Notes: a model not told the origin generated them from the letters alone. A stretch of DNA of 60,709 bases from Clostridiales bacterium (GCA_029265975.1 JAJUGN010000006.1:1-60709); one strand, 5' to 3'; counted from the first letter of the stretch, positions 47,308-56,095 are shown. Program-made: numbers and translations.

Positions 47308-48384
47308 ATGAAAAAGTATAGAGTTGGAGTAATCGGGGGAACGGGAATGGTTGGACAGCGCTTTGTGTCGCTGATGGAAAACCACCCCTGGTTCGACCTT
47401 AAGGTAATCGCAGCAAGCCCCCGCAGCGCGGGCAAATCTTATGCGGACGCGGTCGGAACCCGCTGGGCTCTTGAAAACCCCATGCCCGAAGCGTATAAAA
47501 GCATCATTGTAAAGGATGCGGAAGCCGACGCCGAGGCCATCGCCGCGGAAGTGGATTTCGTTTTTTCCGCGGTAGACATGAAGAAGGACGAGATAAAGGC
47601 CCTGGAGGAGAAATACGCAAAACTCGAGTGCCCTGTCGTTTCGAACAACAGCGCCCACCGCTGGACTCCCGACGTTCCGATGGTGGTTCCGGAGATAAAC
47701 GCCGAGCATATAAAGGTTATCGACGCCCAGAGAAAACGTCTCGGAACAAAGCGCGGCTTTATAGCGGTCAAATCTAACTGCTCGCTGCAGAGCTATATTC
47801 CGGCCCTTCACCCCCTGCGCGATTTCGGCATAGAGAAGGTTCTCGTATGCACATACCAGGCCATTTCCGGCGCCGGCAAAACCTTTGACACCTGGCCGGA
47901 GATGCTGGACAACGTGATCCCCTATATAGGCGGCGAGGAGGAAAAATCGGAGCGCGAGCCTATGAAGCTTTGGGGAAAGGTCGAGAACGGAGTCATAGTA
48001 AACGCGGATTCCCCCTCTATAACGGCCCAGTGCATCAGGGTTCCCGCTTCAAACGGCCACATGGCGGCGGTGTTCGCGTCCTTCAGGAAAAAGCCCGAAA
48101 CGGAGGAGATACTGAAGCTCTGGAAATCCTTCAGGGGCAGGGCCCAGGAGCTCAACCTTCCGACGGCGCCGAAACAGTTCCTGCACTACTTCGAGGAAGA
48201 GAACAGACCTCAGACCAGGCTTGACAGAAACCTTGAAAACGGCATGGCGGTATCCATAGGACGCCTGCGCCCGGATACCCAGTATGACTACAAGTTTGTC
48301 TGCCTTTCGCACAATACCCTCAGAGGGGCAGCAGGCGGCGCGGTTCTGCTCGCGGAACTGCTCTGCGCGGAAAACTATATTTGA
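47308..48384 (+). CDS. asd: Aspartate-semialdehyde dehydrogenase
   Basis: Reduces aspartyl phosphate to aspartate semialdehyde. NADP loop GVIGGTGMVGQRF and catalytic Cys in KSNCSLQSY; 358 residues. From overall pattern it belongs to the archaeal/fungal-like ASADH branch and not the classical bacterial one. ATG 47308 with GGAGGT 5 nt upstream; the longer frame from 47272 has no SD. Confidence 0.92.
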   Translation: MKKYRVGVIGGTGMVGQRFVSLMENHPWFDLKVIAASPRSAGKSYADAVGTRWALENPMPEAYKSIIVKDAEADAEAIAAEVDFVFSAVDMKKDEIKALEEKYAKLECPVVSNNSAHRWTPDVPMVVPEINAEHIKVIDAQRKRLGTKRGFIAVKSNCSLQSYIPALHPLRDFGIEKVLVCTYQAISGAGKTFDTWPEMLDNVIPYIGGEEEKSEREPMKLWGKVENGVIVNADSPSITAQCIRVPASNGHMAAVFASFRKKPETEEILKLWKSFRGRAQELNLPTAPKQFLHYFEEENRPQTRLDRNLENGMAVSIGRLRPDTQYDYKFVCLSHNTLRGAAGGAVLLAELLCAENYI

Positions 48385-48415
48385 TCATCATAATGATTAA
48401 TTGGAGGATAATAAT

Positions 48416-49303
48416 ATGAAGACACCGGTATTCACAGGAAGCGGCGTTGCGATAGTCACGCCATTCAAGGACGGAAAAGTTAATTTTGAAAAGCTCGCGG
48501 AGCTTATAGATTTTCAGATAAAAGGCGGAACCTCCTCCATCATCATCTGCGGCACCACGGGCGAAAGCGCCACCCAGTCTCTTGAGGAGCACGCCGCAAC
48601 CGTCGATTTCTGCGTAAAGCACACAAAAGGACGGGTGCCGGTAATAGCCGGCGCGGGCAGCAACGATACCATGGCGTCTAAATACCTTTGTCAGCACGCC
48701 GAGAAATCGGGAGCCGACGCGCTGCTTATAGTTACGCCCTACTACAACAAGGCCACACAGAAGGGGCTTATCAAGCATTATACCACTCTTGCGGACTGCG
48801 TGAACATCCCAATCATACTTTACAACGTGCCCAGCCGAACCGGCTGCGGCTTCACCGCCGAAACCTATTACGAGCTTTCAAAGCACCCCAACATCAACGG
48901 CGTCAAGGAAGCCTCGGGAAACTTCACACTTGTCAATACCGCAATGTCGATGTGCGGCGACGACCTTTATTTCTGGAGCGGCAACGACTCGGACGCGCTT
49001 CCCATGATGTCTCTCGGCGCAAAGGGCGTCATCTCCGTGATAGCCAATCTGATGCCGGAGCTTACCGCTAAAATATGCGAGTATGCGCTTAATGAGGATT
49101 TCGTTTCCGCCCGCAAGCTGCACCTTGAATATGTGCAGCTTATGGAATCCATGTTCATCGAGGTCAATCCGATTCCGATCAAGACTGCCATGAACCTTGT
49201 AGGGATGGATGCCGGCGAGCTTCGCCTGCCTCTCTGCGAAATGGAGCCCGCCAACCTTGAAAAGCTGAAAAAGGCTATGCGCGCAAAGGGCTTCAAGGTA
49301 TAA
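48416..49303 (+). CDS. dapA: 4-hydroxy-tetrahydrodipicolinate synthase
   Basis: Condenses aspartate semialdehyde with pyruvate. GVAIVTPF, CGTTGESAT, the Tyr in LYNVPSRTG and the Schiff-base Lys in VKEASGN. 295 residues; ATG 48416 with GGAGG upstream. Confidence 0.96.
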   Translation: MKTPVFTGSGVAIVTPFKDGKVNFEKLAELIDFQIKGGTSSIIICGTTGESATQSLEEHAATVDFCVKHTKGRVPVIAGAGSNDTMASKYLCQHAEKSGADALLIVTPYYNKATQKGLIKHYTTLADCVNIPIILYNVPSRTGCGFTAETYYELSKHPNINGVKEASGNFTLVNTAMSMCGDDLYFWSGNDSDALPMMSLGAKGVISVIANLMPELTAKICEYALNEDFVSARKLHLEYVQLMESMFIEVNPIPIKTAMNLVGMDAGELRLPLCEMEPANLEKLKKAMRAKGFKV

Positions 49304-49330
49304 AAACTACATAGAAAAGGGTGAGGCTTG

Positions 49331-50089
49331 ATGATAAAGCTTATTATTTCCGGCTGCAACGGGCGAATGGGCCAGTTTGTCGCGGCCGCCTGCCGCGCTG
49401 ACGAGGAGCTTACGGTTGTGGCGGGCTTTGACATAAACCCCGTTAAGCTCTCCGACTTCCCCGTCTATTCCGACCCCATGGAGTTCGGCGGCAGCGCGGA
49501 CGTCATAGTCGACTTCTCGAATCCCGCGGCTCTTCCCGGGCTTCTCTCCTACTGCGAGGCCCGCAGGCTGCCCGTGGTCCTCTGCACCACCGGATACTCC
49601 GACGCTCATATGGCGATGATAAATAAGGCGGCGGAATCGATTCCGGTATTCAAGTCCGCCAATATGACTATAGGCATCAATCTGCTTATGCGCCTTGTAA
49701 AGCAGGCGGCTGAGGCTCTCGGGCCGGGCTTCGACATCGAAATCGTCGAGCGTCACCACAACAAAAAAATCGACGCGCCCAGCGGTACGGCGCTCATGCT
49801 TGCCTACGCGGCGGCGCAGGGTCTGGATTCCTCTCCCGAATATGTTTACGAGAGAGAAAGCGTAAGAAAGGAACGCGGCAAGAACGAAATAGGCATTTCG
49901 GCTGTGCGCGGCGGCACTATCCCCGGTGAACACGAGGTTATTTTCGCGGGAAACAACGAGGTTATAGAGTTCAAGCACACGGTTTATTCCCGCGAGGTCT
50001 TCGCTGCGGGCGCCGTCAGGGCGGCAAAATACATCGCAAAGCAGAAAACGCCCCGTATTTACGATATGAACGACGCGCTTTTCGGATAA
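49331..50089 (+). CDS. dapB: 4-hydroxy-tetrahydrodipicolinate reductase
   Basis: NAD(P)H reduction to tetrahydrodipicolinate, the substrate of DapL. Dinucleotide loop SGCNGRMGQ and the substrate block ERHHNKKIDAPSGTA. 252 residues. ATG 49331 after GTGAGG; TTG 49328 is an alternative. Last gene of the operon; its terminator is split by a repeat. Confidence 0.96.
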   Translation: MIKLIISGCNGRMGQFVAAACRADEELTVVAGFDINPVKLSDFPVYSDPMEFGGSADVIVDFSNPAALPGLLSYCEARRLPVVLCTTGYSDAHMAMINKAAESIPVFKSANMTIGINLLMRLVKQAAEALGPGFDIEIVERHHNKKIDAPSGTALMLAYAAAQGLDSSPEYVYERESVRKERGKNEIGISAVRGGTIPGEHEVIFAGNNEVIEFKHTVYSREVFAAGAVRAAKYIAKQKTPRIYDMNDALFG

Positions 50090-50101
50090 AAGCCAAGATT
50101 T

Positions 50102-50135
50102 TCGGCGGCAGGGTTTAATTATACCCTGCCGCCGT
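50102..50135 (+). repeat. Left duplicate of the dapB terminator hairpin
   Basis: CGGCGGCAGGGT / ACCCTGCCGCCG, 8-nt loop. This 34-nt segment is repeated without a mismatch at 50329-50362, and no T-run follows here. Confidence 0.75.
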
Positions 50136-50328
50136 GAGCGTGTCGAAGAACTTGTTTACAGCAAAAAAGCTTCGCAGAATTTCTGCCACGAATGGCGGAA
50201 ACAAAGTCAAATCTGTCATTTCCGGCGGCGTGTACGTCGGAAATGACACCTCTCATGACGGGCGCGGCAGAGCGGCCGTCATGTAACCCCCTGGTCGAAA
50301 AAGCCCCTTGGGCTTTTTCGACAGTCTG
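50136..50328. repeat. MITE-like structured repeat, copy 2
   Basis: About 193 nt, nearly identical to 233-424. TGTCGAAGAA at 50141 and TTTTTCGACA ending 50323, flanked by GAGCG and GTCTG. Internal hairpins as in copy 1; the last arm GTCGAAAAAGCCC / GGGCTTTTTCGAC is a perfect 13-bp stem where copy 1 has an A-T pair instead of G-C. Orientation relative to the upstream gene is opposite to copy 1. Confidence 0.8.
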
Positions 50329-50362
50329 TCGGCGGCAGGGTTTAATTATACCCTGCCGCCGT
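50329..50362 (+). terminator. Right duplicate, functional dapB terminator
   Basis: The same 34 nt as 50102-50135, but followed by TTTTCTTTT, so this copy can terminate. Confidence 0.75.
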
Positions 50363-50405
50363 TTTCTTTTACTGCAACAAGACCCTGCAGCCACGATTCC
50401 GAAGG

Positions 50406-50840
50406 TTAAAGCCACTGGATAAAGCCTGTTTTGTCGTTTCGGTTATAGCCCGCGTTTTCATAAAACCGAAGCGTTGATTCAAGCTTCAAGCCGGTTAGAA
50501 GCATCACTTTGTAGCAGCCGGCAGCGGAGGCTGCGTCCCTCGCAAAGTTAAGGCAGGCTGTGGCAAATCCCCGGTTTCGGTAATCCTTCATTGTGACTAC
50601 GTTTTCGATGAGCGCATACGGCCTTTGGCCGTGCGTAAGATTCGGGATAACGACAAGAACGCAGGAGGATACAATTTTCCCGTCCTCCTCGGCTAAAATT
50701 ATATGGCATTTGCTGTCCGACAGCATCTCTTCCCATATTTTAAGAAGCCTGCCGTCAATTTGCGGCATAGAATTTTCGTGGAGCTCCGCATAGAGCGTAA
50801 GCAAACCCGATAAATCTTCTCTTGTCGCTTCTCTTATCAT
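50406..50840 (-). CDS. GNAT family N-acetyltransferase
   Basis: 144 residues. IREATREDLSGLLTLYAEL opening and the acetyl-CoA block YRNRGFATACL (family Q/RxxGxG/A). Substrate unknown. ATG 50840 with GGAG 8 nt upstream. Stands alone. Confidence 0.85.
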   Translation of the reverse strand: MIREATREDLSGLLTLYAELHENSMPQIDGRLLKIWEEMLSDSKCHIILAEEDGKIVSSCVLVVIPNLTHGQRPYALIENVVTMKDYRNRGFATACLNFARDAASAAGCYKVMLLTGLKLESTLRFYENAGYNRNDKTGFIQWL

Positions 50841-50952
50841 ATAATCCACTCCATATCAATCAATAAAGCGTCACAGCTATTTAACGAGTAATTATGCTGC
50901 ATAAAACACTTATAAAGCGCTTATAGAATATCATACAATGCAGAAAAATGAA

Positions 50953-51753
50953 CTATTTCCCTTCCGGAATCAGGCCGCGCTCCAGAAAAAGACCTCTTCC
51001 CTGCCGATCTGACATTTCAGTCATATTTGCCCAATAGCGTTTCGGCATGTGCGACATGCGGCACTTAGGGTTTTCCCTTCCCTCTACGGCGATCGTGTCG
51101 TAAAAGCTCTTCCAGAGGGCGCGGTAGCGAAGCTCGTCGCTCTCAGCGGAGGGCGGCGTAAAGCCGTCCACGCTTATTATGCGGCTTTTCCCCCTGTCCG
51201 CTATAAGCAGCAGCGAATTAGTTTTGTCGTGGATAAGAAAAAAGCCCTGGGGATAGCGGCTTAAAAAATGGTATTTCAGAATGGGGAGCACATTGTTTTT
51301 CGGCTCGATCGTGGCGACAAGACCGCCGCCGAAGTCCGAAAATCGGACGAAACCGCGAAGAAGCGCGGTTTCGTTAAGCAGATGTCCGACCGCCTTGTTC
51401 AGAATATACACGGTTTCGTCGGTGAGCATGCGCATGACCTTCCTGCCGTATTTGAAGCCCAGATAAATGAAGTCCAAAATATGCGCCTCCCTGCCGCATA
51501 GGCAGGTCAGAAACGCGTGATAGACAAAGGTCATAGCCTCTCCCGAGATTTTTTCGGAAATTGCTTTCATTACCTTCCTGGCTTTTTCGCTGTCCGTTTT
51601 TATTTCCTTCACATCATAAAGTGTAGCCTGTCCGTGACTCCAGCTTACAATATTGCCGGGGATCTCCCTTGCGTAAAAGCTCTCGTATACGCAGGTCATA
51701 AGTCCCCTGAAACTGCCGTCGTAGCTGTACACTACATCTGACCTGTCAGGCAT
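50953..51753 (-). CDS. TIGR03915 family protein (putative DNA repair)
   Basis: 266 residues, opening YSYDGSFRGLMTCVYESF and containing LHDK-type block LIHDKTNSLLLIADR and the ending MPKRYWANMTEM. Known as the partner of a radical SAM protein predicted for DNA modification or repair. It overlaps that gene by 22 nt here. Function unproven. Confidence 0.82.
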   Translation of the reverse strand: MPDRSDVVYSYDGSFRGLMTCVYESFYAREIPGNIVSWSHGQATLYDVKEIKTDSEKARKVMKAISEKISGEAMTFVYHAFLTCLCGREAHILDFIYLGFKYGRKVMRMLTDETVYILNKAVGHLLNETALLRGFVRFSDFGGGLVATIEPKNNVLPILKYHFLSRYPQGFFLIHDKTNSLLLIADRGKSRIISVDGFTPPSAESDELRYRALWKSFYDTIAVEGRENPKCRMSHMPKRYWANMTEMSDRQGRGLFLERGLIPEGK

Positions 51754-53063
51754 TTTATCACATCCGCCCTTGTAACCGTTTCATTATCATAAAGAGAAAG
51801 CTGCTCGCCTGCCAAACCGTCAAGAAGCTGCATGCTCCTGTCCGACATCAGCCCCCGCAGTATGCTTTCGCGCGACAGCCTGACGCCCTCCATGGCTTTC
51901 CCCTTGCAGAGTATGAAGTACTGAGCCCTTTTAAGGACGACCCCCAGCTTTTTGAGCCCTTCGAAATCAAGAGGCCCGCTCCTTCTGGCGGCGACAATCT
52001 TCTTTGCGCTTTTAACTCCGACCCCGGGTATTCTGAGGAGCGTTTCATACTCAGCGCTGTTTATTTCCACCGGAAAGCGATCAAGATGAGAAAGAGCCCA
52101 ACTGCACTTCGGATCCACAAAGGGATTGAAATTCGGGTTCTTTTCATCAAGCAGCTCGGACGGTTCAAATTCGTAAAAACGCATGAGCCAGTCGGCCTGA
52201 TACAGCCGGTGCTCCCTCAAAAGAGGCGGCTTTGTCGTAAGCGCCGGAAGATTTCTGCTCTCCACCATAGGAATATAGGCCGAATAAAAAACCCTTTTCA
52301 AGCCGTATCCTCTGTAAAGCGCCGCCGCAAGCGTCAAAATCTGATAGTCGGTTTCGGGACTTGCCCCGACTATCATCTGCGTGCTCTGTCCCGCGGGGGC
52401 GAATCTGGGGGCGCTCTTGTACCGCACTAGCTCTGTTCGGCTTTCCGTAATGCTGCGTTGTATGGTCCTCATAGGATTCAAAATCTTTTCCTTGCTTTTG
52501 TCCGGAGCCAGGAGCTGCAGGCTTTTCTGCGAAGGCAGCTCAATGTTCACGCTCATCCTGTCCGCGAGCAGCCCTATTCTCCTTATAAGCAGCTCGTCGG
52601 CGCCCGGAATCGCCTTCGCGTGGATATATCCCATGAACCTGTACTCATTTCTCAGTATCTCAAGAACCTTTATCATCTGCTCGCAGGTGTAGTCCGGGTT
52701 TCTTATTACGGCGGAGCTTAGAAAAAGCCCTTCTATATAGTTCCTCCTGTAAAACTGCATAGTAAGGTCAGCAAGCTCCCTCGGCTCGAAAGAGGCCCTT
52801 TTTATGTCGTTCGTTCGCCTGTTCACGCAGTAGCTGCAATCAAAAACACATGAGTTGCTGAGCAAAACCTTGAGAAGCGAAATGCATCGGCCGTCGGCGG
52901 CAAAGCTGTGGCATATTCCAGAGGCCACGGTGCTGCCCACGCCGCCTTTTCTGCCGGCACGGTCCACGCCGCTGGATGTGCAGGCCACATCATATTTTGC
53001 CGCGGCGCCCAGTATCGCAAGCTTTTCTGAAATATCCGTATTTATCACCTCGGTATCGAACAT
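51732..53063 (-). CDS. Putative DNA modification/repair radical SAM protein (TIGR03916-like)
   Basis: 443 residues. The [4Fe-4S] motif is CVFDCSYC (CxxxCxxC), followed by a TIM-barrel-like region and a C-terminal helix-hairpin-helix IPGVGVKSAKKI that suggests DNA binding. Paired with the TIGR03915-type gene. SD weak before ATG 53063. No spore photoproduct lyase motif is assumed. Confidence 0.82.
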   Translation of the reverse strand: MFDTEVINTDISEKLAILGAAAKYDVACTSSGVDRAGRKGGVGSTVASGICHSFAADGRCISLLKVLLSNSCVFDCSYCVNRRTNDIKRASFEPRELADLTMQFYRRNYIEGLFLSSAVIRNPDYTCEQMIKVLEILRNEYRFMGYIHAKAIPGADELLIRRIGLLADRMSVNIELPSQKSLQLLAPDKSKEKILNPMRTIQRSITESRTELVRYKSAPRFAPAGQSTQMIVGASPETDYQILTLAAALYRGYGLKRVFYSAYIPMVESRNLPALTTKPPLLREHRLYQADWLMRFYEFEPSELLDEKNPNFNPFVDPKCSWALSHLDRFPVEINSAEYETLLRIPGVGVKSAKKIVAARRSGPLDFEGLKKLGVVLKRAQYFILCKGKAMEGVRLSRESILRGLMSDRSMQLLDGLAGEQLSLYDNETVTRADVIKCLTGQM

Positions 53064-53188
53064 AAGTTCTAACTAGAATATAACACAAACAAACCCAGGT
53101 TTCAATACTTTTTTAAAATTAAAGCTATCATTTTTTATAACGGTAAATTATAATTGTTCATAGATGATTGTTTGGGGAGCTTTGATTT

Positions 53189-54229
53189 ATGATATGTTCG
53201 AAATGCGGGGGCATAATCGGGGACGGCCTGAGCGTATGCAAAAACTGCGGCGAGCGCATTGAGCTTTACGGCAAGGCTCTGGACCAGGTGGTGGTAAAAG
53301 AGCTGGATTCCGGAAGCTTAATGTATTTCAGGCCTTCGAAAAACGATATAGAGTCTCTTGACGTTTCGGAGCTTTCCGAGCTTTACTCGTCGAATGAAAT
53401 CCTCTCGGCTCTTAAGTCCCTTTACACCGAGCACCTGACCGAGGATAAAGCTTCGGACGATCCCAAAGAAAAACTCGGAGGGTCGAAGCCGGAGCAAAGG
53501 CCGGAGGAAAAAATCAGGTTGTACTCCCCCGAAAGGGGTATCGATTTTTCAGACGAAGATGAAGGGGCGGAAAAGGATAATAATTCGCGTAAGCTGATTT
53601 TCAAATACGTTACCTCAGCAAAAACTAGGACTTTTGTCGGCGAAGAGGATACGACGAAAGACGCCGAGCCCGCGGCCGGCGCATTCTCTGACAAAGCGGA
53701 AGCTTCCGGCGTTCCCGAAACCGGTGCCGGCACTGAGCAAAATGCCAAGGCAATACAGGAAAACAATATTCGCGCTTCTGAAGGCGCTCCCGCCGCTAAC
53801 GGCGTTCCTTCCGATGAGGACGAGCCTCCCGAATTTGACCTCGAGTTCAAGCCGACTGTTTATAATGGGGATTACAGGGATGCTGAGCGTCCGGAAGCCT
53901 ATGCCAATGGCCGATATGAGCCCCGCGGTGATGAAAGCATTTCGTCGCTTGGCTGGATGGGAATTATTGTTCTGCTGCTTATCCCCGGGCTAAACATTCT
54001 GCTGCTTATTATCTGGGCCCTGGGAGGCTGCCGCAAAAAGCAGAAAAGCTTTTTTGCGCGCGGCGTGCTTTTCATTTTCTTAATCGCCGCTTTTACCGGA
54101 GTTATGTTTGCCACGGTCTTCAGGGACTATTTGCCGCCAGTCCTGGACACTGTGTCCAAAGCGTTTTCCGCGGCTTTGAGGTTTGAGGATTACGTTTTAG
54201 GTCTGATACGGGGCTTCTTTGCGAGATGA
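53189..54229 (+). CDS. Zinc-ribbon membrane protein, unknown
   Basis: 346 residues. C3-x2-C6 and C17-x2-C20 form an N-terminal zinc ribbon; a long acidic, low-complexity middle follows (about 85-250), then two membrane segments (about 258-283 and 292-312). GGGGAG 9 nt before ATG. A common clostridial design (zinc ribbon plus anchor) without assigned role; not in an obvious operon. Confidence 0.65.
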   Translation: MICSKCGGIIGDGLSVCKNCGERIELYGKALDQVVVKELDSGSLMYFRPSKNDIESLDVSELSELYSSNEILSALKSLYTEHLTEDKASDDPKEKLGGSKPEQRPEEKIRLYSPERGIDFSDEDEGAEKDNNSRKLIFKYVTSAKTRTFVGEEDTTKDAEPAAGAFSDKAEASGVPETGAGTEQNAKAIQENNIRASEGAPAANGVPSDEDEPPEFDLEFKPTVYNGDYRDAERPEAYANGRYEPRGDESISSLGWMGIIVLLLIPGLNILLLIIWALGGCRKKQKSFFARGVLFIFLIAAFTGVMFATVFRDYLPPVLDTVSKAFSAALRFEDYVLGLIRGFFAR

Positions 54230-54256
54230 AATCCTTAGAAAGCAGTCCAGTATTAG

Positions 54257-54382
54257 TATACAGATGGAAAACACGCTGTTATTACGGCTGTTATCGCAAG
54301 TTGCGTCAAGGCAGAGGTAGATGATTTGGCTACATACCAAAGCGAATATTTTGGCTTTTATCACATACCGAACCGGCCATGA
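54257..54382 (+). pseudogene. Coding-like remnant without a start
   Basis: After TAG at 54254, 41 sense codons with protein-like composition (begins YTDGKHAVITAVIAS, ends YFGFYHIPNRP) run to TGA 54382. No start codon or SD. Not recognised; probably a fragment of a lost gene, at the edge of the toxin island. Confidence 0.3.
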
Positions 54383-54411
54383 ACTGCGGGGCTGAAAACT
54401 ATATGGTTAAA

Positions 54412-54440
54412 GCGCCGGGGAAGCATCGCTTCCCCGGCGC
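54412..54440. terminator. Strong hairpin near the toxin island edge
   Basis: GCGCCGGGGAAGC / GCTTCCCCGGCGC with an ATC loop; 13-bp stem, no clear T-run on either side. The rest of 54230-54597 is non-coding apart from the remnant above. Confidence 0.5.
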
Positions 54441-54568
54441 AACGCACGTCAGGCTGTAAGGCGGGTAATAAGTATGTATAGTGTTAATCCAGCGGCAAAA
54501 GATCAGGTGACTGCTAATTATATAGAGTAAATTTAACAGATAAATATAAGAGCAAAAAACACTAACGC

Positions 54569-54587
54569 GACGGCCTTCAGAGCCGTC
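54569..54587 (-). terminator. Terminator after the second immunity gene
   Basis: GACGGC / GCCGTC stem followed on the minus strand by GCGTTAGTG and a six-T run, just after the stop of 54598-54975. Confidence 0.55.
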
Positions 54588-54597
54588 TGTTATAACG

Positions 54598-54975
54598 CTA
54601 GTTATACTCAATATAAGCTTCATATCCGCGTTCGGAAGCATAATTAAATAGACTGAGTAATTTTTGTTGTATATCTCGCAACTCCTCAAACATTATACGC
54701 ATTTCCGGAATTTTCTCTTCAGAATACATATTTAGTTCATCAAGCGCTAAACGTAGGTCTTCTATTTTCCACGGGCTTTCATCGAACCATTCTCCTTGCG
54801 TCATATACCCATAAAGAATACCGCCTTTTACGATTTTATCATTATAACAACCTCTCAAAAGATTCTCGAAATAACCATCCCACAACTCATATCCTTCTTT
54901 TCCCTGAGGGGCTGTGTAATAGATAATGACTTCCTTTTCTGTACCAAAACCTTTATTGTAACTATTATCTATCAT
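54598..54975 (-). CDS. Immunity protein paralogue 2
   Basis: 125 residues, acidic, AT-rich gene. Shares IIYYTAPQG, ELWDGYFENLL and a later PWKIEDLRLAL pattern with the protein at 55705-56076, so the two are paralogues. GGAAGGAG before ATG. It starts 4 nt after the detached toxin tip, the usual toxin-then-immunity order. Family not named. Confidence 0.65.
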   Translation of the reverse strand: MIDNSYNKGFGTEKEVIIYYTAPQGKEGYELWDGYFENLLRGCYNDKIVKGGILYGYMTQGEWFDESPWKIEDLRLALDELNMYSEEKIPEMRIMFEELRDIQQKLLSLFNYASERGYEAYIEYN

Positions 54976-54979
54976 ATCT

Positions 54980-55414
54980 TTACTCCTTCCAATGCCCTTG
55001 TTCCAGTATTTGCAATTGCCGTTTAGTTGCTGTGCCTGTCTGATAAGCCTTTATCGCTTTCTGCCATTCAAATCTACTGATCCACTGGCCTCCGCACAGT
55101 ATTTCCGATTTCGGTGGAATTGCTCCACTACCAGGAGTAATTCTTTCAATTACCCATGTATTTCCCTGATTTGCAGGAGCACCCGGGGTCCTTGTATGCC
55201 ATCGCACTTCGTACTTATATGTTGCACCTCTCCATTTATATAAAATTTGCTCATATCCAGTCTTTGAAGATGTCTTTATCGTTGCACTTACCGGAATCTC
55301 AATGGGAGACTTTGTCATATAATTTTGAGCTATCTTCATTTTCTCGTCTAATGTTAATTCTGAAAACTTAAGTACCTTCCCCGCTCTATCGGCATCGCCG
55401 CGGGGCGCGCACAT
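54980..55414 (-). CDS. Detached polymorphic toxin C-terminal domain
   Basis: 144 residues. From about residue 35 it aligns with the last ~110 residues of the toxin at 56096-58360: YKWRG/YKWTD, RWHTRTPGAP/RWHTKTPGAP, GNTWVI, SRFEWQ and a closing GHW. From memory the RWHT...GAP pattern resembles polymorphic toxin type 30-like domains; unverified. AGGA lies 5 nt before ATG 55414, so it could be translated alone. Confidence 0.6.
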   Translation of the reverse strand: MCAPRGDADRAGKVLKFSELTLDEKMKIAQNYMTKSPIEIPVSATIKTSSKTGYEQILYKWRGATYKYEVRWHTRTPGAPANQGNTWVIERITPGSGAIPPKSEILCGGQWISRFEWQKAIKAYQTGTATKRQLQILEQGHWKE

Positions 55415-55537
55415 GCTTTCCTGCGGCTCCGCACCAACGCTCGGGCTTTTCTCCCGTTGCCCCGCTGGCGGCTCGTTTATCCCGATCTTCGCCCCGGGGA
55501 TGCAGAATCCAGCCGCTTATCCTCTTTATCGCGCTAC
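55415..55537 (-). pseudogene. Frameshifted remnant of the parent toxin gene
   Basis: Minus-strand codons resemble toxin residues IKGISGGILQAGARIGIN joined directly to a later NEP...SVGA part, so the middle is deleted. Compared with the intact gene (around 56750-56800) there is a +1 frameshift between the AGCGGC and ATCGGG landmarks. The tip gene at 54980-55414 follows in frame. The gap from 55538 to 55704 holds nothing clear. Confidence 0.55.
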
Positions 55538-55704
55538 GCTCCATTTCGGCTGAAAAATTGCAATCCAACTTAAAACTGAGCAATGCTGAGGAAATTGAAG
55601 AAAATTTGATGTTTTCTTTATTTTTCAAACTTAGGCTAGGTCACCAGGAGGAAAGCGCTCTATTAATCACAAGGATCTGTGCCGTGCTGCAATGTAAGCT
55701 AAAT

Positions 55705-56076
55705 TTAATCCTTGTCTATCCATACCTTCTTATTTTCTTTTATAGCCGTTGCAAGTAAATCACAAATTACAGATAAGACTTCACCGGATACATTAAACTC
55801 TAATTTGTTTGGATCTATGATTTGGAATTCTGCTAATGCTGAACAAATATTAGGTATTTCCCAAGGTTCACCGTTTTCCCACCCTATAGCAAGATGATAA
55901 TAATATGCCAGTCCTTCCCATCCGGAATCCATAGGTTTGAATTGACGCATTATATCATCAAAATACCCATCCCAAATGCTTACAACTGTGCGCTCTCCCT
56001 TATCGGCACCTATTATAAATTTTATTTCAGGCTCACCTTCAAAGCCATCATAGTAATTTCTTATTAATTTATCCAT
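55705..56076 (-). CDS. Immunity protein 1
   Basis: 123 residues, AT-rich, starting 19 nt after the toxin stop; AGGTG before ATG. Contains SIWDGYFDDIM, matching ELWDGYFENLL in its paralogue. Predicted cognate immunity to the toxin at 56096-58360 from position and family logic; not tested. Confidence 0.65.
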   Translation of the reverse strand: MDKLIRNYYDGFEGEPEIKFIIGADKGERTVVSIWDGYFDDIMRQFKPMDSGWEGLAYYYHLAIGWENGEPWEIPNICSALAEFQIIDPNKLEFNVSGEVLSVICDLLATAIKENKKVWIDKD

Positions 56077-56095
56077 CTATATTTCACCTCACATT

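Noticed and set aside
54399-54689. 96-residue minus-strand frame
   Set aside because: Overlaps the end of the immunity gene and two hairpins, has no SD and no recognisable features.
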